From positions 1 to 26,565 of the forward strand of contig JABIYQ010000468.1 of the NCBI GenBank assembly GCA_018702715.1: DNA of 26,565 nt. Reading direction: 5' to 3'. Made by a program: the position numbers and the translations under genes. Positions within the stretch are counted from its first letter, which is position 1. Every line of letters starts with the position of its first letter. The notes beneath the pieces were generated by a model, which ran no database searches, had not been told where the DNA came from, and was given only the letters and a program-made list of their open reading frames with translations. The DNA is from Desulfobacula sp. (GTDB taxonomy: Bacteria > Desulfobacterota > Desulfobacteria > Desulfobacterales > Desulfobacteraceae). Positions 7,133 through 15,668 of this stretch are shown in pieces.

Positions 7133-9817
7133 CTATTGAACCCGGATAAGCCTAACAGCATCAATTCTGGCCCGTGCAAAAGACAGGTGTTCCAAGATCA
7201 AATCCATAAAGTTTTGGGCAAGTTTTATTTCCTTTTGGCTGATATCAGGGTTTATTTTTTTTAGTTCACAAAGCCTTGTGATCTCTTTTCCAAGAATTTG
7301 TTTGGCTTGAGCCCTGCCATTTTTTATCATCACTTGAGAACGATCCTTTGCAATTAAAACACTTTGCTTCATCAAAGAAGGGATCAGTATCTGATTTAAC
7401 TGGTCCAGATCCTGGTACCATGTGCTGTTATCCTGAGTTATATTTTTTGACATAAGCCTGAATTGATTTTCCAGTGAGATATTATTCCCTTTGTGATCAA
7501 CTATAATATGGATTGGGTCAGCCATTAAATATCTTTCAATATTCAAGTCTTTTGGGGCAATACATTCCAGGATAAATACAGTTTCCAGCATAACCCCGGT
7601 TTGATTTTCCCCTTTTAAAAGTGCAGTTGCACAAGATCCTGTACCATTGGTGGTAAAGTATTCAATTGTGTTCCGGACAAAGGGATGATCCCAGGAAAAA
7701 AAATCCACATCCTCCCTGACAATGGCGGTGGGTCTATCAAAAGTCATTATATCTGACAGACTTTTCCTTTCCGGAAACGTTTCATCTGTCATGTTGTTTG
7801 AATCCAATTTAAATATTGTTTTATCAATAAAATCGGTTTCAATTCCATAATGATCCAGCACTTGAATCAAAAGTGTTTCAAGGTCTTTATTCTTATCCCT
7901 TTGCACGATATGATCAATAATTGTTTTAGCTGATTCAGGTTTAAAGGAATTCATTTCAAGGAGAACATTTTTACCCTGGTCCAATTCTTTATCCACTTTG
8001 GTACAATAGGCCTTTGTTTCTAAAATCAATTTGTCTAACAGGGGCTGTTCGATACCCTTCATATTTTTTGATTGTTTCAAAAGATCCTGAAGATTTTTTT
8101 CAAATTTTTTATAGATCAAATGAACACCATTGATATTTTTTTCAAACAGATTCAACCCTTCCATGTACCACCTGGCAAGGATTTCATACATGCTTGTCTT
8201 TAAATAAGGAACATGGATCTTTATCTTTTTTTTCTGACCTATCCTGTCAACCCTTCCTATTCTCTGTTCCAAAAGCTCCGGATTCAAAGGAAGATCAAAT
8301 AAAAACAGGTGATGTACAAATTGAAAATTTCTTCCTTCACTACCGATTTCTGAGCAGATCAGCATTTTTGCCCCGTCTTTTCTTGAAAACCAGGCAGCAT
8401 TCCTGTCCCTTTGCAAAAGACTCATGGTTTCATCAAACCTTGCAACATCAAGCGATATATGTTTTGCAACCGCCTTATCAATGGCTTTTACCTTTTCTTT
8501 TGAGCTGCAAATCACAAGGAGTTTCTTTTTTTGTTTTATCAATTCAACCAGATATGAAATTCTCGGATCATCTTTGAAATCACAGATTCTGATGTCTTTA
8601 ATAAATTCCTGGTTGGCTGCCTTAATTTGAGATGGATTTGCCCTTAGGGATTTTAACCGGGCCACACGTTTTGGGAATCCTTTAACCACACTCCTTTTAT
8701 TTCTGAAAATAACACGTCCAGGACCATATGAATCAAGAATATGATCGATAGTTTTCCCTTTTTTTACTAATTCATGAATTTTTTTAATGGTCTTTTTATA
8801 TCGGGCTGTTTCATTAAGATAATTGTTAAAATCAAAATATCTTTCCGGATCAAGAAGTTTTAAATGAAGGAAATGATTTTTTACTCCCATCTGCTCCGGC
8901 GTGGCCGTCAGCAACATCAGCCCGAATACTTTGCGGGCAAGACTTTTGATAAATCCATAGCTGTTTTCATCATCTGTAATATGATGCGCTTCGTCAATGA
9001 CCAGCATATCCCATGGGGCTTGAAAAACTTGTGTCTGCCTTTTTTTGGATTTGAGAAAATCCATACTGAGGATACCCAGCTGATGTTCCAAAAATGGATT
9101 TGTTTTTTGTCCCTCCTGCTCAAGGCTTAAACAATAATCCTCATTAAAAATCATGAATGAAAGATTAAATTTCCGGTATAATTCGATAAACCACTGGTGG
9201 ACCAATGATTCCGGGACAACAACCAATACCCTTTTTACCCTGAAGGTCATCAACAGTTTGTGAAGGATAAGGCAGGCTTCTATGGTTTTTCCAAGCCCTG
9301 TTTCATCGGAAAGAAGAACCCTTGGAATATATCGAGAAGTGACCTTGTCGGCAATAAAAAACTGGTGGGGAATTAATTGCACCTGGCCCCCTAAAAAACC
9401 TTTTGCCAAAGAAGCGTCATATTCTGCTCTGGATTTTAAGAGCAGACACCGCAAATCAAACAATTTGCAGCTATCCGTAATTCCAGCGAAAAGTCGATCC
9501 AGGGGCATGGAAAATGAAATGGTATCAGAAAGGTCTTTCTCGCAAACGATATTGTTTCTTCCGGAATAATACAGAAGTCCTTTGGATTCCGAAACCGTCT
9601 CAATTATCAGACTATTGTCATTTTTTAATTGAATATTGTCGCCGGGTTTGAAAACAAGTCTTTTCAGTGGGGCAGATTCAATCGTGTATTGACGGATGCA
9701 GTCGCATAAATCAAAACGGATGCAGATGGTTCTGTCTTTAATCTCAACAAGGGTTCCCACTCCCAGCTCAGGCTCTGTTTTACTAAACCATCGCTGCCCC
9801 TCAACCAATTGATACAT
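7133..9817 (-). CDS. rapA: RapA/HepA-like SNF2-family ATPase
   Basis: This 894-residue protein is a Swi2/Snf2 helicase-like ATPase. The N-terminal 100 residues (GQRWFSKTEPELGVGTLVE) resemble the Tudor-like RNA-polymerase-binding domains of RapA. Motif I is DETGLGKT at 171-178, where most RapA proteins have DEVGLGKT. Motif II is DEAH at 275-278 and motif III is TATPEQM. The C-terminal helicase lobe includes GSEGRNFQF and QRIGRVDRIGQ near residue 520. The length is slightly below the 968 residues of E. coli RapA. RapA recycles RNA polymerase after termination; that role is assumed by homology. It starts 20 bases after a small basic protein of unknown function and the two probably form an operon. 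It could instead be another SNF2-family member. Confidence 0.75.
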   Translation of the reverse strand: MYQLVEGQRWFSKTEPELGVGTLVEIKDRTICIRFDLCDCIRQYTIESAPLKRLVFKPGDNIQLKNDNSLIIETVSESKGLLYYSGRNNIVCEKDLSDTISFSMPLDRLFAGITDSCKLFDLRCLLLKSRAEYDASLAKGFLGGQVQLIPHQFFIADKVTSRYIPRVLLSDETGLGKTIEACLILHKLLMTFRVKRVLVVVPESLVHQWFIELYRKFNLSFMIFNEDYCLSLEQEGQKTNPFLEHQLGILSMDFLKSKKRQTQVFQAPWDMLVIDEAHHITDDENSYGFIKSLARKVFGLMLLTATPEQMGVKNHFLHLKLLDPERYFDFNNYLNETARYKKTIKKIHELVKKGKTIDHILDSYGPGRVIFRNKRSVVKGFPKRVARLKSLRANPSQIKAANQEFIKDIRICDFKDDPRISYLVELIKQKKKLLVICSSKEKVKAIDKAVAKHISLDVARFDETMSLLQRDRNAAWFSRKDGAKMLICSEIGSEGRNFQFVHHLFLFDLPLNPELLEQRIGRVDRIGQKKKIKIHVPYLKTSMYEILARWYMEGLNLFEKNINGVHLIYKKFEKNLQDLLKQSKNMKGIEQPLLDKLILETKAYCTKVDKELDQGKNVLLEMNSFKPESAKTIIDHIVQRDKNKDLETLLIQVLDHYGIETDFIDKTIFKLDSNNMTDETFPERKSLSDIMTFDRPTAIVREDVDFFSWDHPFVRNTIEYFTTNGTGSCATALLKGENQTGVMLETVFILECIAPKDLNIERYLMADPIHIIVDHKGNNISLENQFRLMSKNITQDNSTWYQDLDQLNQILIPSLMKQSVLIAKDRSQVMIKNGRAQAKQILGKEITRLCELKKINPDISQKEIKLAQNFMDLILEHLSFARARIDAVRLIRVQ

Positions 9818-9837
9818 ACCAAGCAGTCAAGTCTTAT

Positions 9838-10392
9838 TTATTTCCCATGCAAAATTGAATCAATCACTTCATGGGGAAAAGGTTGGGATATATTTTTTGA
9901 ACCGGGTGAAAGGGATTTTGCCTGGGGCTTGTGCCCGGAGCCTGTAAATGCTTTGGTTTCCTGATTGCCATATTCAATCTGATAGCTGGGCCTTATCCCT
10001 TTTCCAGTGGTTCCGAAACTAACCATGGCATCTTTATCATCTCCGATATTCTTGAATACTTTTTCCAAAAAAACCGGTGACAATTGTCCCAGACGTTCTT
10101 TGTCCCAGACAATAGCAATTTTTTTCTCCTGATTAGTCTTGCGGATCTTTTTCTTTTTTGGTTTCAATTTTGCGATAAGAATTGTCAATCCTTTAAGTTT
10201 TATACTCAGATTTCTTACAGATCGTTCCTGGATTTCACCTTCTGCTAGAGGGGTTAGTATATCCAGCTTAGATTTCACCTCTACAAAGCCTTCATTCGAT
10301 GCTTCAAGATCCTTTTGATCAATTAATACCTCAATGCCTTTGCATAAACGATTTATTGCCTGCCTGGATTCTCGAAATTTGTCAGGTTCCAT
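9838..10392 (-). CDS. Conserved-looking basic protein of unknown function upstream of rapA
   Basis: I do not recognise this 184-residue protein. The N-terminal 80 residues look helical and charged. A strongly basic tract (KPKKKKIRKTNQEKK) lies near residues 86-100, and the tail is rich in Ser, Gly and Pro and probably disordered. There is no signal peptide, membrane segment or metal motif. The ATG at 10390-10392 has a good Shine-Dalgarno sequence (AAGGAG on the minus strand). It is the first gene of a pair with the RapA-like ATPase, separated by 20 bases. A nucleic-acid-binding or transcription-linked role is possible from the basic tract and neighbour, but this is a guess. Confidence 0.7.
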   Translation of the reverse strand: MEPDKFRESRQAINRLCKGIEVLIDQKDLEASNEGFVEVKSKLDILTPLAEGEIQERSVRNLSIKLKGLTILIAKLKPKKKKIRKTNQEKKIAIVWDKERLGQLSPVFLEKVFKNIGDDKDAMVSFGTTGKGIRPSYQIEYGNQETKAFTGSGHKPQAKSLSPGSKNISQPFPHEVIDSILHGK

Positions 10393-10659
10393 TATTGCTC
10401 CTTATTTTGAAATTTGAACATTGATCCTTTCTTAAACCACTTAGCAGATGAAAAATCTCTTTGGTTCCCGGCAAACAACAAAAAAATTTATTTAAGGCAT
10501 TCAACACTAAACACTGTGATCAAAGACACTTATATATTAACAAGCCCGACATTTTCTTCCATGGGCTGCCTTATACGCACCATCACCTATCCTGCCGGAC
10601 CAGATACTTAAAAGTCTACACTGCCTGGACACAGAATTCAAGACTTTGTCAAAATGAAA

Positions 10660-11367
10660 TCAGAATTTTTCTGCGAGCCAGATTATGTGTCTGGCTCCTT
10701 TTCCGGTATTGCGGGCTCGTAGCGTCTGAATTTTAGTCTGAAATCCACACTGCCGAAGTCGTCTTGTGAATGCCTCGTCCACTTTGGAAGACCATATGGA
10801 CAAAATCCCTCCAGGGCGAAGGGCTAAAAAAGATGTTTCCAATCCAGATCTATTGTAAAGAAAGTCATTAGATTTCCTAGTTAGGCCTTCAGGTCCGTTA
10901 TCCACATCAAGAAGTATTGCATCCCAGACAGATTTTCTTTGCCTGATAATTTTTGCTACATCTTGTATCTCAACAGCCACACGGGTATCTTCCAGCGGAT
11001 TTCCGGCAAGATGCCCCAAGTGTTCCCGGTTCCATTTCACCACGGCCGGGATCAATTCAGCTACTATTATTTGTGTATCTTGTTTTGATTGTTCCAGTGC
11101 TGCCGCAAGGGTATAACCCATGCCAAGGCCTCCAATGAGAATTTTAGGGTTTGATTTTGTCTTAATGCAGTTACATGTGAGTTTGGCCAGCGCATCTTCA
11201 GATCCATGGAGGCGGCTGTTCATAAGCTCTGTTCCGGCAATTCGGATTGAAAACTCTTCTCCTCGCTTCCTCAATATGATGTCTTCTTTTTGTCCAGGAA
11301 CTTTCGCCCGGTCGATTTCTTCCCAGGGAATCACAATCTTTTCCTTAATTGCAGGTTGAATTTTCAC
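10660..11367 (-). CDS. Spermidine-synthase-fold class I methyltransferase-like protein
   Basis: This 235-residue protein shows a Rossmann methyltransferase core like that of spermidine synthases: ILIGGLGMGYTLAAAL as the nucleotide-binding loop, an acidic strand end (IIVAELIPAVVKWN) and WDAILLDVDNGPEG, where synthases have the catalytic DSSDP. The polyamine-pocket residues of SpeE (the GGGDGG and DSSDP motifs) are altered, so it is unlikely to make spermidine; a true speE lies at 15669. Proteins like this are usually annotated as spermidine synthase by fold alone. The start appears to be GTG at 11365-11367 with only a weak ribosome site, so the exact start is uncertain. It stands alone between the rapA pair and a divergent transporter gene. 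Confidence 0.65.
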   Translation of the reverse strand: MKIQPAIKEKIVIPWEEIDRAKVPGQKEDIILRKRGEEFSIRIAGTELMNSRLHGSEDALAKLTCNCIKTKSNPKILIGGLGMGYTLAAALEQSKQDTQIIVAELIPAVVKWNREHLGHLAGNPLEDTRVAVEIQDVAKIIRQRKSVWDAILLDVDNGPEGLTRKSNDFLYNRSGLETSFLALRPGGILSIWSSKVDEAFTRRLRQCGFQTKIQTLRARNTGKGARHIIWLAEKF

Positions 11368-11599
11368 TCATTTTATATAGTACCTGAAATTTTTGATTTT
11401 GGAAAAAATTTTTAATTTTTTTAATTCATTCCGGAAATGCTTTTGTTAATTCTTCAAAAAAAACAATTAAAAACAAAAACTGCAAACCAGGCCGGATAAA
11501 ATCAATGATATAAAAAAAGATTGTATGGACTTAAATCAATTTCAAGTTTAATAATATTTCTAATGAGTATTTTTTAATAATAAGTAGGCCAATTTAAAA

Positions 11600-13471
11600 A
11601 TGAAAAAACTAAAAACATCAAAATCAATTATCAAAATAGGTGCAGGAATATTATTATTGTTGTTGTGTCTATCAAACTTTGCAATTGCTGAGACTTCCGG
11701 GTTTCAGGATATCTTGTGGAACCAGATTTTTATTGGTATTGCAGGAGGGCTTGCATTCTTCCTGTATGGTATGGACAAAATGAGCACTGGCATGAAAAAT
11801 ACGGCCGGCAATAAAATGCGCTCCATACTTGCATCTCTGACTAAAAATCGAGTTATTGCATTGATAGTCGGTGCTTTTGTAACGACTATTATTCAATCCA
11901 GCAGTGCCACAACAGTCATGCTTGTCAGCTTTGTCCAGGCAGGACTTCTTACTTTTGCCCAATCTCTGGGCGTTATATTGGGAGCAGATATCGGCACCAC
12001 TATAACTGCCCAGATGATCGCATTCAAACTTACAGATTATGCACTTCTCATGGTTGCCATTGGTTTTTTGTTGAGAATGTTTGGTAAAACAGAAAAGGCA
12101 AAAGCAATCGGAGATATCATTCTGGGATTTGGAATTCTTTTTTTCGGCATGAAACTGATGAGTGATGTCATGAAACCCCTCAGGACTTATCCTGCTTTCA
12201 TCGACCTGATGAAGGATCTGGAAAATCCTTTGATGGGTATTTTTATCGGTGCAGCCTTTACAGCTATTGTTCAGAGCAGCAGTGCCACAACCGGTGTGCT
12301 GATTGTCCTGGCGCAGCAGGGACTTATAACTCTTGAAGCGGGTATTCCTGTTATTTTAGGAGCCAATATAGGCACCTGTGTTACAGCAGCCTTAGCTGGT
12401 ATTGGGACGTCAAGAGAAGCAAAAAGGGTGGCCATCGCCCACGTCATGTTCAAGGTTGTAGGGGTTTGCCTGTTTATTTTCTGGATCCCTCAATTTGCAG
12501 ATATTATAAGATCGTTAGCTGGAAAATTTGGTTCCGGCACTGCCCGGCAACTGGCAAATGCCCATACCATATTCAATGTCAGCCTGGGATTGTTTTTTCT
12601 ACCCTTCATAAATATCTTTTCAAAAATAATTTACACTGTTTATCCTGATAAAAAGATGCCTAAAAGCCGCGAGATCTTAACAAAATATATTGAAGATTCC
12701 ATGCTGGATACACCCCCTTTGGCCATTGATCTTGCCCGCAGGGAAATGTCTCGCATGGCACTGCTTTTAGGAAGAATGATTAAAGCCATCATAGTCCCCT
12801 TTTTGTCTGATGAGGACCAGTTGTGTAAAGAAATGGATAAAGATGACGATACCGAGTTCTTGATCCGGGAAATTCCCAAAAGAGATGAGATTTTTCCAGA
12901 CCTTACCCTTCTTGAAGGTCTCCATATGCGTGAAGGTAAAATCAATTTTTTGGAAAAAAAATTAAGTGAGTATCTTACAAATATTGCCCAGGCAAGTATT
13001 ACTGAAGAACAGGCCAAAGAAGTTTTTGGTATGATATCCATTGTCAAAGACATGGAAAGTATGGGAGATATTATTTCCAGGAGTATGATTCCTCTGATCT
13101 CCAGGAAAAAAAGACTTTGCTATGATTTTTCCGCTGAAGGCAAAGAAGAGCTGCTCATATATCACAGCAAGGTTTCAAAACAGATCAGCCGGCTTAAACA
13201 GGCATTCAAAGAAACCAATCCAGATCTTGCAGCCCGAATCATGAAAAAAGAAAGGAAATATCTTAACCTGGAATCAGACTACAGGGCAAGACATCTTAAA
13301 CGAATCATTCTAAGAAAAGAGAACTCCATTGACACCACTGAAATCCACATGGAATTGATGGATCTGATGAAACAGATTGTGTTATATTCCGCCAATATTG
13401 CCAAGACCTATATTGATACTACCTCACCTATAGAGGAAGAACATGCGAAGATTAATGAAACCGGTTCTTAA
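11600..13471 (+). CDS. Na+/phosphate cotransporter family protein with PhoU-like tail
   Basis: This 623-residue inner-membrane protein belongs to the NptA/Na-Pi cotransporter family (PF02690). It has the hallmark inverted duplication, with QSSSATT at residues 99-105 and again at 225-231, each followed by a GA(D/N)IGT motif. An N-terminal signal-like segment ends in AIAET, and about eight further hydrophobic segments run to near residue 345. The C-terminal 250 residues are charged, helical and PhoU-like, as in many bacterial members. The substrate is probably phosphate, but other anions are possible. The ATG is preceded by only a weak AGG. It is a single-gene unit ending at two or three hairpins. 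No pst or phoB gene is nearby. Confidence 0.85.
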   Translation: MKKLKTSKSIIKIGAGILLLLLCLSNFAIAETSGFQDILWNQIFIGIAGGLAFFLYGMDKMSTGMKNTAGNKMRSILASLTKNRVIALIVGAFVTTIIQSSSATTVMLVSFVQAGLLTFAQSLGVILGADIGTTITAQMIAFKLTDYALLMVAIGFLLRMFGKTEKAKAIGDIILGFGILFFGMKLMSDVMKPLRTYPAFIDLMKDLENPLMGIFIGAAFTAIVQSSSATTGVLIVLAQQGLITLEAGIPVILGANIGTCVTAALAGIGTSREAKRVAIAHVMFKVVGVCLFIFWIPQFADIIRSLAGKFGSGTARQLANAHTIFNVSLGLFFLPFINIFSKIIYTVYPDKKMPKSREILTKYIEDSMLDTPPLAIDLARREMSRMALLLGRMIKAIIVPFLSDEDQLCKEMDKDDDTEFLIREIPKRDEIFPDLTLLEGLHMREGKINFLEKKLSEYLTNIAQASITEEQAKEVFGMISIVKDMESMGDIISRSMIPLISRKKRLCYDFSAEGKEELLIYHSKVSKQISRLKQAFKETNPDLAARIMKKERKYLNLESDYRARHLKRIILRKENSIDTTEIHMELMDLMKQIVLYSANIAKTYIDTTSPIEEEHAKINETGS

Positions 13472-13528
13472 ATCAGGACCCAGTAAATTAAGACTGGCAA
13501 ATTAAGACAGGGCAAATCAGAGTTGGGC
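13470..13528 (+). repeat. Degenerate 15-base tandem repeat at a stop codon
   Basis: Four units of 14-15 bases follow one another, each beginning AAATYA (AAATCAGG, AAATTAAG, AAATTAAG, AAATCAGA). The first A residues belong to the TAA stop of the transporter gene. Units two and three are nearly identical; the outer two are more diverged. Confidence 0.6.
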
Positions 13529-13544
13529 TTTTCCAACTTTTTAT
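13521..13544 (+). terminator. Rho-independent terminator of the Na/Pi gene
   Basis: A six-base-pair stem AGTTGG (13521-13526) / CCAACT (13533-13538) with a loop of six is followed directly by a T run. It lies about 50 bases past the transporter stop. Confidence 0.6.
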
Positions 13545-13569
13545 TACAACTGTATTGGCACTAAAAGCA

Positions 13570-13623
13570 AAAAGTCCCTTAACATTGATCTGGTCACAGA
13601 TCTGTTCAGGGACTTTATTTTTT
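13570..13623. terminator. Long hairpin, probably a bidirectional terminator
   Basis: The arms begin AAAGTCCCT and end AGGGACTTT and continue as an inner GATCTG/CAGATC stem, with one mismatch and a two-base bulge. On the plus strand a T-rich tract follows (ATTTTTTT); on the minus strand TTTTTGCTTTT follows. It lies between convergent genes and could end both. A further six-base-pair hairpin (AAGTCA 13625-13630 / TGACTT 13637-13642) with a T run lies just beyond. Confidence 0.65.
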
Positions 13624-13666
13624 CAAGTCACCAAGATGACTTTTTCACGACAAATAAAACGGCTAA

Positions 13667-13867
13667 CTAAAGCACGGTTACATTTGTTGCGGCAGGACCT
13701 TTCTGTCCTTCTTCAATATCAAAGGAAACACGATCCCCTTCATTCAAGGATTTGAAACCTGTTGAATTGATGCCTGAATGATGTACAAATACATCTTTTC
13801 CGCCTTCTTGCTCGATAAATCCAAAACCTTTTGAGTCGTTAAACCATTTTACGATACCATTAGCCAT
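13667..13867 (-). CDS. Cold-shock domain protein (CspA family)
   Basis: This 66-residue protein is a single cold-shock domain that binds single-stranded RNA and DNA. RNP1 is KGFGFI at 13-18 and RNP2 is VFVHH at 26-30; the start MANGIVKWFN is also typical. The ATG at 13865-13867 has AGGAG nine bases upstream on the minus strand, so the in-frame extension of 15 residues upstream is not used. A promoter-like pair at 14003-14030 would give a leader of about 130 bases, the arrangement seen for cspA-type genes whose leader RNA controls translation. It stands alone and converges on the Na/Pi transporter gene. Confidence 0.95.
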   Translation of the reverse strand: MANGIVKWFNDSKGFGFIEQEGGKDVFVHHSGINSTGFKSLNEGDRVSFDIEEGQKGPAATNVTVL

Positions 13868-13997
13868 GTTGGCAATCTCCTGTAATAAAAATAAAAATAA
13901 TACGAGTTTCAAACTTTAAGGGTAAAACCTTTTCTTTCATTGGGATATACACCTTTAGACTGAAACCTCTGCGCTTTACATACAGCAGCAGCAGTTC
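13868..13997 (-). promoter_or_regulatory. Long 5' leader of the cold-shock gene
   Basis: If transcription starts near 13997 the mRNA carries about 130 untranslated bases, long for this window. It holds CUG repeats near its start and a U-rich stretch just before the ribosome site. A thermosensor role is inferred from cspA-type leaders; I cannot fold it reliably by eye. Confidence 0.35.
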
Positions 13998-14002
13998 GCG
14001 AA

Positions 14003-14030
14003 ATAATATATCAATGACCGGAAAAGTCAA
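14003..14030 (-). promoter_or_regulatory. Candidate sigma-70 promoter of the cold-shock gene
   Basis: On the minus strand TTGACT (14025-14030) and TATTAT (14003-14008) are 16 bases apart, one of the better promoter matches in the window. It lies at the expected place for a long-leader csp gene. Confidence 0.55.
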
Positions 14031-14119
14031 GAACAAAATAAATTTTCTTGCTTTAAATAGTACAAGGCCTGTCCAGCCTATGACCAGGTGTGTGTAACAT
14101 GAAAATTTTTCGTCTAATT

Positions 14120-14278
14120 AGAGCCTGCCCGAAAACTCCGTGTTTGGGCGAAAAGTTGCCCATATACAAGGCGCAATAAATCTTGAAACCGGAGTGTACT
14201 ACTGCACATGAGGCCCAATTTATAATTTGGCAGGATTTTGCAGCAACGCAGTAGATGGGTGAGTTTTCGTTCAAACAC
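14120..14278. mobile_element. MITE-like element with imperfect inverted ends
   Basis: A non-coding stretch is bounded by inverted repeats of 28 bases, left 14140-14167 and right 14251-14278, matching at 22 of 28 positions (GTGTTTG, CGAAAA, CCCAT and TAC blocks shared). CGAAAACTC at 14130-14138 also pairs perfectly with GAGTTTTCG at 14261-14269. The hexamer CTAATT flanks it at 14114-14119 and 14278-14283, a possible target duplication, although it is not flush with both inverted ends. A small palindrome, GCCCAATTTATAATTTGGC, sits inside near 14213-14231. No protein is encoded. Its base composition is more GC-rich than the surrounding intergenic DNA. It abuts the stop codon of the DUF2156 gene. 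Confidence 0.5.
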
Positions 14279-15213
14279 TAATTGGACGGATTAAAAATAA
14301 GACTATAGGGGGTAATTAATCGCAAAGGCTCATATGACATTTTTGCCTGGCGAAGGCCCTTAATCCCAAGGTCCTGCTCCCGGTTCAGATACTTGCATTT
14401 ATCCTTAAGATATCGAGCCGTCTCCTGGTTGATCAACTGTCCCGCTCCCTTAAAATCCGGATTTGATTTTTCAAACTGGATGTCATAGGTTGAGTGTTTC
14501 AATTTACTAAAAACAGAAAAAGCAACCACGCTGTTTTCCAGGGTAAGTACAAGCCCTTCCAAGCCCAGCTGGTCAAAATTGTCAAACGATGTCTTAATTG
14601 CATCAAATTCCTGATCAAGGGTTTTTGAGCTTTTTTTGCGCCTTTTCATTATTTTTTGTGCTAACCCTTGAGCTTTATCTTTGAAATCTTCATTTAAAAG
14701 ATAAACTTTGAAGCCAGGATAAGTTCGTTTGAACTGTGAAATCAGGTTCCTTTTTTTATGCAGCTTTATCCCGGTTAGTTCACACAGGCTTTCAACATCA
14801 TAAATATATTCTGCATAATCGCGTTCCTCTTTGATCTGGTAATAATTTTTAATTTCAGGAAATTTTTTCAAATAATCCAGCGTTGCAAGACTGAAATTGG
14901 GCTCAAACCCGGCATTTTTCATATTTAATGATAAAATAGCCAGGTCTTCAGGATAAAAATCCTCGCCCAAAGGCATAAATGAACATTGTGAGATTTCATC
15001 ATAAATCAAAAGCCGTTGGTTGTATAAAGTCCATGACATTTTAGAAGCATTCTGCCAGGCAAAAAGATTTGAAAAATTATACTCACAGGACGCGGGTTTA
15101 AATGTATCAATATATGTCTGGATCAATCCCTGATCTTTTAATGTAAAACGATTGAATTTTGGAAATCCTGATTTTTGTACTTCCTGTAACACCGCTTCAC
15201 GGGCTGAATACAT
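14278..15213 (-). CDS. DUF2156 (phosphatidylglycerol lysyltransferase C-terminal-like) protein
   Basis: This 311-residue protein fits the DUF2156 family, which has a double GNAT-like fold related to the catalytic part of MprF and FemX aminoacyltransferases. Typical motifs are an EYIYDVESL segment with KKRNLISQFKRTYP in the middle and a C-terminal NREQDLGIKGLRQAKMSY block. There are no membrane helices, so it is cytosolic, unlike full MprF. The donor and acceptor are not known; an aminoacyl or acyl transfer reaction is inferred from the fold only. It begins four bases after the GNAT gene and is the last gene of the speD-speE cluster. Its TAG stop touches the MITE-like element. Confidence 0.8.
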   Translation of the reverse strand: MYSAREAVLQEVQKSGFPKFNRFTLKDQGLIQTYIDTFKPASCEYNFSNLFAWQNASKMSWTLYNQRLLIYDEISQCSFMPLGEDFYPEDLAILSLNMKNAGFEPNFSLATLDYLKKFPEIKNYYQIKEERDYAEYIYDVESLCELTGIKLHKKRNLISQFKRTYPGFKVYLLNEDFKDKAQGLAQKIMKRRKKSSKTLDQEFDAIKTSFDNFDQLGLEGLVLTLENSVVAFSVFSKLKHSTYDIQFEKSNPDFKGAGQLINQETARYLKDKCKYLNREQDLGIKGLRQAKMSYEPLRLITPYSLIFNPSN

Positions 15214-15217
15214 TCTA

Positions 15218-15646
15218 TCAATCCTTATATTTTAAAGGGACATGGTCTTTAAGCACTTCAAATCCAAGTTCCTCATAAAAGGAAGATGTCCCTGGCTGAG
15301 CAACAAGACCGATCCAGTCAACATTATTTCCCTTTAATTTTTCTATTAATTTTATAATAATTTTCCTGCCAATTCCCTTACCCCTGAATTCTTTTATAAT
15401 AGTCACGTCCTGAATATAAGCATCACTTGCAAGATCGGAAAGGGCTCGGCCCATTCCAATTAGTCTTTTCCCCAAAAACGCCCCTACAAAAACTGCTGAA
15501 TCTTCCACTATGTGGTTTAAAAATTCAGGGTGTTTGTCATATGAAGGCTCCCACCATCCGGCTTCCTTGTAAAGGCGGATCAAATCCTTTTTTGAAGCTG
15601 ACTTAATGGTCTTTATGATAAGTTTCAATGACTTTTGATCTGACAT
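15218..15646 (-). CDS. GNAT family N-acetyltransferase
   Basis: This 142-residue protein is a compact GNAT acetyltransferase, which moves an acetyl group from acetyl-CoA to an amine. Motif A, the pantetheine-binding loop, is RGKGIG at 88-93 after the strand YIQDVTIIKEF, and motif B includes SSFYEELGFEVL. It sits 22 bases after speE and four bases before the DUF2156 gene, so it is in the polyamine operon. That makes a polyamine, such as spermidine, a reasonable substrate guess, but the sequence alone does not show it; the motif fits many small GNATs. No strong ribosome site precedes the ATG, so translation may depend on readthrough of ribosomes from speE. Confidence 0.85.
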   Translation of the reverse strand: MSDQKSLKLIIKTIKSASKKDLIRLYKEAGWWEPSYDKHPEFLNHIVEDSAVFVGAFLGKRLIGMGRALSDLASDAYIQDVTIIKEFRGKGIGRKIIIKLIEKLKGNNVDWIGLVAQPGTSSFYEELGFEVLKDHVPLKYKD

Positions 15647-15668
15647 TTTTTAAATATTTTTTCTTTAC

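Noticed and set aside
10660..11367. A second spermidine synthase
   Set aside because: The GGGDGG and DSSDP catalytic motifs are altered (GGLGMG, DVDNGP), so only the fold is claimed.
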